From Pseudomonadota bacterium (lineage in GTDB: Bacteria > Desulfobacterota > Desulfovibrionia > Desulfovibrionales > Desulfovibrionaceae): a DNA stretch of 64,000 nt. This document shows positions 1 through 7,804 of the stretch, one piece after another. The stretch lies in the NCBI GenBank assembly GCA_018817515.1, contig JAHIUD010000004.1:1-64000 (forward strand). The letters run 5' to 3'. A program made the translations under genes and the position numbers. The notes under the pieces are model-generated. The model was not told the DNA's origin. It searched no databases and was given only the letters and a program-made list of their open reading frames with translations. The stretch's first letter is position 1. Each line of letters starts with the position of its first letter.

Positions 1-8
1 GTCTGCCC

Positions 9-1175
9 TTGAACCGGAAGACCCTGGCCGTGGGGGGCGTGATCCTTGCCCTGGTCTCCGCTCTGGTTCTGGCCGCCACGACCTTTTCCAAGACCAAGCC
101 GCCCCGCAGCGCCCCGGTGCCTGTGCGGGTCCAGCCTGTGGAGGGCGCGCTGGGGCCTTCCGGCCTGCGCTATTCGGCCAACATCAACCCGCGCGAGCAG
201 GTGGAGCTGGCCTTCAAGGTCGGCGGCTACGTGCGCGAGATCGTGGCCGTGCCCGGCCCGGACGGCGCCAAGCGCGAGCTGCGCGCAGGCGACCGCGTGA
301 GCCGGGGCATGGTGCTGGCCCGCCTGGACCCGCAGGATCATGCGGCGCGCGCCAACCAGGCCCGTGCTGCCATGGAGGAGGCCAAGGCCTCCCTGGTGCA
401 GGCGAATAAGAACTTCGAGCGCTCGCAGGCCCTGGTCGCCGGCGGCTACCTGGCCAAGAGTGAGTTCGACCTCTCGCAGGAGCGCCTGGGCGTGGCCCGG
501 GCCAAGCTCGACGGCGCGCGCGCCCAGCTGGAGCAGGCCAACATCCAGCTGGCCGACAGCCAGCTCAAGTCGCCCCTGGACGGCGTGGTGGCCAGCCGCA
601 GCGTGGAGCATGGCACCCTTGTTTCCAGCGGCACCAAGGCCTTCGTGCTGGTGGACCTGTCCTTGGTCAAGGCCGTGTTCGGCGTGCCGGACACCATGCA
701 GGGGCGCATCAAGCCCGGCGCGCCCCTGTCCGTGGTGGTCGACGCCCTGGGTGGCCGCGAATTCGCGGGCAAGGTCACGGCGGTTTCGCCCTCGGCCGAC
801 CCCAAGAGCCGCGTCTTCGACATCGAGCTGACCATCCCCAACCCGGACGCGCTGCTCAAGGACGGCATGGTCGCCACGGTGCGCCTGGATGGAGTCGACG
901 GCTTGGACGCCGCTGCGTCCCAGGCCCCGGCTGCTGCCCAGGCCAGCGTGCCCTTGCAGTCCGTGGTGCGTCCGCCGAGCGATCCGAACGGCTACATGGT
1001 CTACGTGGCGGTGGATGAGGGCGGGCAGACCGTGGCCCGCGGCCGCCGCGTGGAGCTGGGCGATGTCACCGGCCGCAGCGTGCTGGTGCGCGGAGGCGTC
1101 AAGCCCGGCGAGCGCGTCATCACCGCCGGGGCCACCCTGGTCAGCGACGGCGCGGCCATCACCATCGTGCCGTAG
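9..1175 (+). CDS. RND efflux periplasmic adaptor (HlyD/AcrA family)
   Basis: Membrane-fusion protein expected to link the inner-membrane RND permease encoded next to it with an outer-membrane channel. The 388-residue product begins with a basic patch (MNRK) and a hydrophobic segment to about residue 24, which fits a signal anchor. A beta-barrel/lipoyl half follows (PREQVELAFKVGGYV near residue 65), then a coiled-coil hairpin rich in Ala, Glu, Gln and Lys (about 115-180), the second lipoyl half (SPLDGVVASRSVEHG) and C-terminal barrel domains. The start used is TTG at base 9. The frame stays open to the left edge, so an upstream start cannot be excluded, but the signal segment begins here. The permease gene follows after 59 bases. 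The family is clear; the exported substrate is unknown. Confidence 0.88.
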   Translation: MNRKTLAVGGVILALVSALVLAATTFSKTKPPRSAPVPVRVQPVEGALGPSGLRYSANINPREQVELAFKVGGYVREIVAVPGPDGAKRELRAGDRVSRGMVLARLDPQDHAARANQARAAMEEAKASLVQANKNFERSQALVAGGYLAKSEFDLSQERLGVARAKLDGARAQLEQANIQLADSQLKSPLDGVVASRSVEHGTLVSSGTKAFVLVDLSLVKAVFGVPDTMQGRIKPGAPLSVVVDALGGREFAGKVTAVSPSADPKSRVFDIELTIPNPDALLKDGMVATVRLDGVDGLDAAASQAPAAAQASVPLQSVVRPPSDPNGYMVYVAVDEGGQTVARGRRVELGDVTGRSVLVRGGVKPGERVITAGATLVSDGAAITIVP

Positions 1176-1234
1176 GCCAGAGAGCGCAGCTCCCCTCCCA
1201 CCCCGCGTTTCAGGCGGGCATTCAAGGATTCCGC

Positions 1235-4200
1235 ATGCACGGCAAGGACGAGAGACTCATGCTGGAGAAGCACAACACGGCGCGCTTCTTCGTCGAAAAC
1301 CGGCAGATCGCCCTGGTGCTGCTGGTGGCCATCTTCATTTGGGGGGCTGTGAGCTACTTCCGCATGCCCCAGCGCAAGGACCCGGACATCCCCATGCGCG
1401 TGGCCGCGGTGACCTGTTCCTGGCCCGGCGCCGCCGCCGACAAGGTCGAGGATCTGGTGACGCGCCGCCTGGAGGAGCGCATCGCCGAGAACGACAAGGT
1501 GGACCGCATCGAGTCCACCACGCGCACCGGCCTGGCCGTGGTCATCATCAAGCTGCACGACGAGGTCAAGAGCCCGGGCGACGTGTTCGACGACCTGAAC
1601 CTCAAGCTCAACGCCGTGAGCGGCCTGCCCGACGGGGCCGGACCTGTGAATTTCATCAAGGATTTTGGGGATCCCACCACGCTCATGCTCACCGTTGCCT
1701 CGCCGCTGGAGGGCGAGGTGGAGCTTTCCCTGCGGGCGAAGCAGGTGCAACAGAGCATTGTGGATCTGCGCGGCCCGGCCCAGGTTACCACGCAGGCCAC
1801 CGCCCAGGCCAGCACTCAGTCCAACAGCACCTCTGCCGACACTGGACGCGCGACCCTGGTGGAGGTGCTCCCGGCCACGGCCACGGAGCCGTCGGTGCGC
1901 CGCAAGGTGGAGCTCTTCGCCCGCTTCCTGGCGGACAAGGGCCTGGGCCGCGACGTGCGCACGAGCTATACCCCGGGCCTGGCCCTGCTTGATGTGCGCA
2001 CGGACAGGACCGATGCGGAGTTGCAAGCGGCGGTGCTCGGCTTTGTGGCCGAGCGTCTGCGGGCCTCGGAGTTCCACCCGGACGCCTGGCCCGTGGCCAT
2101 CGTGCGCGACCCGGCCAAGACCGCCGAGGCGCTGGCCCTGGTGGCGGGCAGCCGCTACGGCTTCAGCGACCTGGAGAAATACACCGACGAGATCATGCGC
2201 ACCCTGCAGGCCCTGCCGGACGTCTCCCGCGTGACCCGCTGGGGCGTGCGCGATGAGGCCGTGTACCTGAACTATTCCCAGGAGCGCCTGGCGGCCTATG
2301 GCATCGGCCCCTTGCAGATCAAGAGCGTGCTGGGCGAGCGGAACATCCGCCAGGGCGGCGGCGTGGTGGAGGCTGCGGGCAAGTCCATGCTGGTGGACCC
2401 CTCGGGCGAGATCACCAGCGAGGACGAGCTGGGCGGCGTCACCGTGGGCCGCGCCAAGAACGGCGCCCTGGCCTATCTGCGCGATCTGGTGGACATTGAG
2501 CGCGGCTACGTGAGCCCGCCCGCCAAGCGCCATTACCACGTGGTGCGTGATGCGCGCGGCAACTGGTCGCGCATGCCCGCCATCACCCTGGCCATCACCA
2601 TGAAGAGCGGCGAGCAGATCGGGAAGTTTTCCAAGGTGGTGGACGCGACCCTGGCGAACCTCAAGGCGCGGCTGCCTGCGGACCTCATCTTCTCGCGCAC
2701 CTCGGACCAGCCCCAGCAGGTGGAGGACAAGGTCGACCTGTTCATGACCAGCCTCTACGAGGCCATCATCCTGGTGGTGCTGGTGTCCTTCGTGGGCTTC
2801 CGCGAATGGCGCTCGGCCCTGCTCATGGCCCTGTCCATCCCCATCACCCTGGCCATGACGTTCGGCATGATGAACCTGCTCGGCATCGACATCCAGCAGA
2901 TCTCCATCGCCGCGCTGATCCTGGCCCTGGGCCTGCTGGTGGATGACCCCGTGGTGGCCAACGACGCCATCAAGCTGGAGATACGGGCGGGCAAGTCCTA
3001 TGATGTGGCGGCCTGGCTCGGTCCCACCAAGCTCGCCAAGGCTATCATGTACGCCACCATCACCAACATCGTGGCCTATCTGCCGTACCTGATGCTCTCC
3101 GGCGACAAGGGCCTCTTCCTGTACTCGCTGCCCGTGGTCATAGGCTGTTCGCTTGTGGCCTCGCGCATCGTGTCCATGACCTTCATTCCGTTCATCGCCC
3201 AGTATCTGCTGCGGCCCGGCAAGAACGCGGGCAAGAGCGTGGAAGATCTGCGCAGCCAGGGCTTCACCGGGCGTTACTACCGCCTGGCCAGTTCGCTCAT
3301 CGAGCACCGTTGGAAGGCGCTGGGCGTCTCGCTGGTCATCGTGGTGGTGGCCTTTGTCATGAAGGCCCAGCTCAAGGACCAGTTCTTCCCCTACGACCTG
3401 TCGCACCTGGCTTACGTGGACCTCTGGCTGCCTGAGGACGCCTCGGTGCTGGCCTCGGACCAGGCCGCGCGCAAGGCCGACGCGGTCATCGCCCAGGCAG
3501 CGGACCAGTATGCGCAGGAGCATCCGCAGAACGGCGGCAAGGACAGGAAGGTGGTCAAGAGCATGACGGCCTTCATCGGCGCGGGCGGGCCACGTTTCTG
3601 GTTCTCCGTGACCCCGGAGCTGGGGCAGCCCAACTACGCCCAGATCTTGCTTGAGATCAACGACGTGAAGGATACCGAAGGCTTCATGGAGTATCTCCAG
3701 CCCCGGCTCACCGCCGCCATGCCCGGGGTGCGCGCCAGCGCCCGCAGGCTGGAAAGCGGCCCGCCCGTGGGCATTCCGGTGCAGCTCAGGCTCTCGGGCG
3801 ACGACATCCCGACCCTGCGCGCCCAGGCCGAGAAGCTTAAAGGCATCCTGCGCGACAGGCCCGACACCGACCGCGTGCAGGACAACTGGGGTGCGGAGAT
3901 CTTCCGTGCGCACCTCAAGATCGACCCGGACAAGGCGGCGCTTGCCGGGGTGACCAATCAGGACGTGGCGCGGTCCTCGGCCGCGGGCATGAACGGCTTT
4001 ATGGTCACGAGCCTGCGTCAGGGCCGCATCGAGGTGCCGGTGTACGCGCGGCTGCGCATGGAGGAGCGCGCGGGCATGGAGGACATCAAGAACCTCTACG
4101 TCAGCTCCTCCGACGGCGCGACCAAGGTGCCGCTGGGCCAGATCTCCACGGTGTCCTGGGGCCTGGAGACGGAGAAGATCGCTCGGCGCAACCACTTCCG

Positions 4201-4846
4201 CACCATCACCGTGTCCTGCTTCACCGCGCCCGGCGTGCTCACCAGCGAGGTCATCCAGGCCATCAAGCCGCAGCTCGACGCCTTCACGGCCCAGCTGCCG
4301 CCGGGCTACAGGGTGGAGATCGGCGGCGAGTACGAGGAGCAGACCAAGGGCTTTGGCGAGATGGCCATGGTCATGGGCGTGTCCATCCTGTCCATCTATC
4401 TGGCGCTGCTGTTCCAGTTCAAGAACGCGGTGAAGCCGCTTATCGTCTTTGCCGCCGTGCCCTACGGCATGTCCGGGGCCTTCGGCGCGCTGTATCTCGC
4501 AGGCTCGCCCTTCGGCTTCATGGCCTACCTCGGCATCGTGAGCCTCATGGGGGTCATCGTCAGCCACATCATCGTGCTCTTCGACTTCATCGAGGAGCGC
4601 CGTGCCGAGGGCGACGACCTGCGCATGGCCATTCTGGACGCGGGCATCATGCGCCTTAGGCCCGTCATGATCACCGTGGCGGCCACCGTCTTCGCCCTGG
4701 TGCCCCTGGCCCTGCATGGCGGCCCGCTCTGGGAGCCCCTGTGCTATGCCCAGATCGGCGGGCTCACCGTGGCCACCTTCGTGACCCTGCTCATGGTGCC
4801 GGTGCTCTATTCCATCGCGGCGTTTGATTTGAAGATCGTGGACTAG
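1235..4846 (+). CDS. RND efflux permease with an extra N-terminal-half domain
   Basis: Inner-membrane proton-driven RND exporter working with the adaptor upstream. At 1203 residues it is longer than the usual 1020-1060. The first membrane helix is at about 22-40, the second block of helices starts near residue 508, and the proton-relay aspartates sit in GLLVDDPVVANDA. A second porter half and a C-terminal helix bundle (SILSIYLALLFQFKNAV onward) complete the fold. The extra length is an insert at about residues 170-308, between the usual porter motif (ELSLRAKQVQQSI) and its continuation (FSDLEKYTDEIM). The start may be ATG 1235 or ATG 1259; both have only weak AGGA-type ribosome sites. Closest in style to the AcrB-like transporters of proteobacteria with short adaptors; substrate unknown. 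Confidence 0.9.
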   Translation: MHGKDERLMLEKHNTARFFVENRQIALVLLVAIFIWGAVSYFRMPQRKDPDIPMRVAAVTCSWPGAAADKVEDLVTRRLEERIAENDKVDRIESTTRTGLAVVIIKLHDEVKSPGDVFDDLNLKLNAVSGLPDGAGPVNFIKDFGDPTTLMLTVASPLEGEVELSLRAKQVQQSIVDLRGPAQVTTQATAQASTQSNSTSADTGRATLVEVLPATATEPSVRRKVELFARFLADKGLGRDVRTSYTPGLALLDVRTDRTDAELQAAVLGFVAERLRASEFHPDAWPVAIVRDPAKTAEALALVAGSRYGFSDLEKYTDEIMRTLQALPDVSRVTRWGVRDEAVYLNYSQERLAAYGIGPLQIKSVLGERNIRQGGGVVEAAGKSMLVDPSGEITSEDELGGVTVGRAKNGALAYLRDLVDIERGYVSPPAKRHYHVVRDARGNWSRMPAITLAITMKSGEQIGKFSKVVDATLANLKARLPADLIFSRTSDQPQQVEDKVDLFMTSLYEAIILVVLVSFVGFREWRSALLMALSIPITLAMTFGMMNLLGIDIQQISIAALILALGLLVDDPVVANDAIKLEIRAGKSYDVAAWLGPTKLAKAIMYATITNIVAYLPYLMLSGDKGLFLYSLPVVIGCSLVASRIVSMTFIPFIAQYLLRPGKNAGKSVEDLRSQGFTGRYYRLASSLIEHRWKALGVSLVIVVVAFVMKAQLKDQFFPYDLSHLAYVDLWLPEDASVLASDQAARKADAVIAQAADQYAQEHPQNGGKDRKVVKSMTAFIGAGGPRFWFSVTPELGQPNYAQILLEINDVKDTEGFMEYLQPRLTAAMPGVRASARRLESGPPVGIPVQLRLSGDDIPTLRAQAEKLKGILRDRPDTDRVQDNWGAEIFRAHLKIDPDKAALAGVTNQDVARSSAAGMNGFMVTSLRQGRIEVPVYARLRMEERAGMEDIKNLYVSSSDGATKVPLGQISTVSWGLETEKIARRNHFRTITVSCFTAPGVLTSEVIQAIKPQLDAFTAQLPPGYRVEIGGEYEEQTKGFGEMAMVMGVSILSIYLALLFQFKNAVKPLIVFAAVPYGMSGAFGALYLAGSPFGFMAYLGIVSLMGVIVSHIIVLFDFIEERRAEGDDLRMAILDAGIMRLRPVMITVAATVFALVPLALHGGPLWEPLCYAQIGGLTVATFVTLLMVPVLYSIAAFDLKIVD

Positions 4847-4980
4847 GTTCCAGGCCGCTGATAATTCATCATCTGCTGCGTTGCCGCGAAAATTTCAAGC
4901 CCTCGCGTATGTCGAATACGCGTCGGGCGTGAGAATTTTCTTGCGCCTTGCATCTGACGTTATTTGAGCGGCCTGGGAAC
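4847..4980. repeat. 134-bp imperfect palindrome (repeat-like element)
   Basis: The segment starts at the base after the RND permease stop codon. It begins GTTCCAGGCCGCT and ends AGCGGCCTGGGAAC, so its two ends are near-perfect inverted repeats. The arms stay complementary inward with mismatches (AAAATTTC against GAATTTTC) to a core CGCGTAT-gtcga-ATACGCG at 4904-4922. The size, symmetry and position resemble non-coding interspersed palindromic repeats of proteobacteria. It could also act as a strong 3' hairpin for the RND transcript. Copy number elsewhere cannot be judged from one window. Confidence 0.7.
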
Positions 4981-5160
4981 TTGAGTGTGCCGACGGTCCG
5001 GTACTGAGGCGTCTGGACTTCCGTCCCGAATCAAAGGGCGGGTTATCGAGCGGCAGCTCGCAGCCCGGACTTTTGACTTGGATGGAGGGAGTTCGTGGAG
5101 AATCATTCCCCCCGGCGGGGTCCAGGGGCGTTGCCCCAGGCGGTTGCACGGAAAATAATT
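4981..5160. other. Intergenic region without a gene
   Basis: Space between the palindrome and the glnK terminator. It holds two small GC-rich hairpins, CCCC-ggc-GGGG (5110-5120) and GGGGC-gtt-GCCCC (5125-5137). I see no convincing reading frame, no RNA gene and no promoter. Confidence 0.5.
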
Positions 5161-5235
5161 GGCCCCTGCCTGGGCGTTACAGGCAGGGGCCGGAGAGGAA
5201 GGCGGCCGCGCGCGTCCCTCAACACGCGCGGCCGC
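5152..5235 (-). terminator. Tandem hairpins ending the amtB-glnK transcript
   Basis: Reading leftward from the glnK stop, a GC-rich stem (GCGGCCGCGCG / CGCGCGGCCGC, 5202-5235) is followed by a perfect 12-bp stem GGCCCCTGCCTG / CAGGCAGGGGCC (5161-5191). On the minus strand this second stem runs into AATTATTTTC. The second hairpin plus T-rich tail fits an intrinsic terminator. Confidence 0.75.
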
Positions 5236-5253
5236 ACCGCATGGGAGGGAGAG

Positions 5254-5610
<357 letters not shown>

Positions 5611-7185
5611 CTAGCGGTGGGTCTTGTTGATGGAGAACTCGGGGTAGCCGATGACGGCCACTTCCGCCATGTCCAGGCCTTCCTGTTCGAGCTCGGGGGC
5701 CACGCGCATCTTCACGAACTTGTTGGAGACCTTGAAGAAGATGAACATGACCACGAACACGAAGATGATGTTGACGCTCACGCCGACGACCTGTGCCATG
5801 AACTGACTCGCGTCGCCGTAGAACAGGCCGGTGACCGCGCCCTTCACGCCGTTGGCGCCGTCGCCGTAGGTGCCGTCAGCGAAGAGGCCGAGGGCCAGCA
5901 TGCCCCAGGTGCCGCAGACGCCGTGGACCGAGATGGCGCCAACGGGGTCGTCGATCTTCAGGGTGTTTTCGATAAAGAGCACGCTCATGCACAGGATCAC
6001 GCCGGCGATGCCGCCGATGACCACAGACATGATGGGGGTGACGAAGGCGCAAGGGGCGGTGATGGCGACCAGGCCAGCCAGCAGGCCGTTGGCGGCCATG
6101 GAGACGTCGGGCTTGCCGAAGCGCATCCACATGTAGAGCAGGGCGGTCATGCACCCGCCAGCGGAGGCGAGCATGGTGTTGGCGGCCACGACGCCGATGC
6201 GCAGGTCGCCGCCGGCCAGGGTGGAGCCGGCGTTGAAGCCGAACCAGCCGAAGGCCAGGATGAGACAGCCGGCAATGGCCATGGGGATGTGGTGGCCGGG
6301 AATGGCGTTGGCCGTGCCGTCAGCGCGGAACTTGCCAAGGCGCGGTCCGAGGACCATGGCGCCGGCCAGGGCCGCGACGCCGCCGGTCATATGCACGACG
6401 GAGGAGCCAGCGAAGTCCATGAGGCCGTGGCCCAGGCCAAAGTTGGCGCCGAGCTGCGACAGGAAGCCGCCGCCCCAGACCCAGTTGGCGTACAGCGGGT
6501 ACACGAACATGGAGATGAAGAAACCGTAGAGGCAGAAGTGCTTGAAGGTCCAGCGCTCGGCCATGGCGCCCGTGGGGATGGTGGCCGTGGTGTCCATGAA
6601 GACCATCTGGAAGAGGAATATGGTCAGCACGGTGCCATCATACACATCGCTGCCAAGGAAGAAGCCCTTGGTGCCGAAGAGGCCGAAGTCCTTGCCGAAA
6701 ATGTTGACGATGAACTCGGAGTTAAGCACGCCGCCGCCACCAAGGGCTGCCGCGCCGCCGCTGCCGCCCATCTGCAGGCCGAAGCCGCAGATCCAGAAGC
6801 CGAGCATGCCGATGGCGTAGACCATCATGTTCATGCCCATGGTGTGGCCCGCGTTCTTGGCGCGGGTGAAGCCAGTCTCGGCCAGAGCGAAGCCGCACTG
6901 CATGAACATGACCAGGAAGCCGCAGATGAGCGTCCAGACCATGTTGATGGCGATGCGGTTGTGCCCGATGACATCGGCGAGCTTGGTGGCCAGCGGTTCA
7001 GCCGCCGCCATCTTTTCCATGTCCTCGGCCGTGGGCGCGCCGGAGGTGGCGTTGACCACGTCAGAAGCGGTGCCGATGGATGCGCCGGAGGGGTCCGGCT
7101 TCGGGGGATCGCCCGCGAAACACGTACCGGTCCCCACGAGGACGACCAGAGCCAAAGTAAGAGCCAGGAGAATGTTCTTGAACAT
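5611..7185 (-). CDS. amtB: Ammonium transporter (Amt family)
   Basis: Trimeric inner-membrane channel for ammonium/ammonia. The pore histidine pair is visible in SVVHMTGG and SVHGVCGTWG, and eleven or so hydrophobic helices follow a cleavable signal peptide (MFKNILLALTLALVVLVGTG, cleavage near CFA-GDP). The 524-residue product is about 100 longer than E. coli AmtB. The extra length lies in an N-terminal periplasmic stretch and in a Gly/Ala-rich loop after the second helix (about residues 140-185). The start is ATG 7185, because a GGAGG ribosome site sits 5 bases before it; a TTG 12 bases further upstream lies inside that site. It is first in an operon with glnK and is probably transcribed by sigma-54 RNA polymerase. 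Confidence 0.95.
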   Translation of the reverse strand: MFKNILLALTLALVVLVGTGTCFAGDPPKPDPSGASIGTASDVVNATSGAPTAEDMEKMAAAEPLATKLADVIGHNRIAINMVWTLICGFLVMFMQCGFALAETGFTRAKNAGHTMGMNMMVYAIGMLGFWICGFGLQMGGSGGAAALGGGGVLNSEFIVNIFGKDFGLFGTKGFFLGSDVYDGTVLTIFLFQMVFMDTTATIPTGAMAERWTFKHFCLYGFFISMFVYPLYANWVWGGGFLSQLGANFGLGHGLMDFAGSSVVHMTGGVAALAGAMVLGPRLGKFRADGTANAIPGHHIPMAIAGCLILAFGWFGFNAGSTLAGGDLRIGVVAANTMLASAGGCMTALLYMWMRFGKPDVSMAANGLLAGLVAITAPCAFVTPIMSVVIGGIAGVILCMSVLFIENTLKIDDPVGAISVHGVCGTWGMLALGLFADGTYGDGANGVKGAVTGLFYGDASQFMAQVVGVSVNIIFVFVVMFIFFKVSNKFVKMRVAPELEQEGLDMAEVAVIGYPEFSINKTHR

Positions 7186-7230
7186 GATGCCCTCCAAAAT
7201 GAAGTAATGAAAAACGTATGGACGGGCTCA

Positions 7231-7246
7231 GGCAAGAAGTGGGCCA
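7231..7246 (-). promoter_or_regulatory. Sigma-54 (-24/-12) promoter of amtB-glnK
   Basis: On the minus strand the sequence reads TGGCCCACTTCTTGCC. The GG and GC dinucleotides are separated by exactly 10 bases, as the sigma-54 consensus TGGCAC-N5-TTGC requires. Transcription would start near 7219, about 34 bases before the amtB ATG. Nitrogen-regulated sigma-54 control of amtB-glnK is common in proteobacteria. The activator binding site was not identified; an inverted repeat CCAGCA / TGCTGG at 7348-7373 lies about 110-120 bp upstream and is a possible candidate. Confidence 0.7.
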
Positions 7247-7804
7247 GTAGTATAATGCGCTGATATTATTAATTGTAAATATTTTACAACACAATTTGCT
7301 TAGTGTTCATATTGCAATTATGTTCAATTCGCGCGTTTTGAATTATGCCAGCATCAGCCAGGCACACTGCTGGTATTTATATATTACTTGTAAATTCGGT
7401 ATGTTATTTCGATGTTCGCCGTTTGACATCTTGCATTGCAGTTTGTCGCCAGCCTTCTGGAATGTCCTGGTTGCGAAAATGTAGAATGCTGCCCGTGTTG
7501 TCGCAACTACGAGAATCGCTGCGGTATGTGTTTGAATTAATAGGTTTTCACGGTCAGCCATTGCAGGTTAGCATGTTGGTAATGAGCCGTGTCACCCCGA
7601 AAATCACTGGATCAACCGCCTTAAGGTTGTTATGGAATGCTGCTATGCTAAAATTGTAAATTTATAACATTTCAGTTTGCCTGCAGTTCCTCTTCATTGA
7701 CAGTACAGCTGAGCTTTCAGTAAGGATGCGTTCCGACCCTTGCTTGCAGCCGCTGGCCGCACCTTTTACGCCTGCCCCTTATATACCCGGAGGATATCCT
7801 CATA
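7247..7804. other. AT-rich divergent intergenic region (amtB / kup)
   Basis: About 560 bases between the divergent amtB and kup genes, clearly richer in A and T than the surrounding coding DNA. Short frames exist (for example 7345-7659, plus strand) but have no ribosome site, no recognisable domain and cysteine- and leucine-scattered composition, so I do not call them. A weak sigma-70-like pair TTGACA (7697-7702) with GTAAGG 17 bases later could serve kup. An inverted repeat CCAGCA / TGCTGG lies at 7348-7373. The kup ribosome site GGAGG is embedded in a perfect palindrome, GAGGATATCCTC, at 7790-7801. No known riboswitch was recognised. Confidence 0.5.

Noticed and set aside
1001-4717. 1238-residue open frame on the minus strand
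   Set aside because: It lies fully antisense to the RND permease, is rich in His, Gly and Asp as expected from the reverse frame of GC-rich DNA, and has no ribosome site or domain.
5617-7263. 548-residue open frame opposite amtB
   Set aside because: Antisense shadow with His/Gly/Ala-rich low-complexity composition; amtB on the other strand has all family motifs.
7345-7659. 104-residue frame in the AT-rich spacer
   Set aside because: No ribosome site, no recognisable motif, and stop-poor frames of this length can occur by chance.
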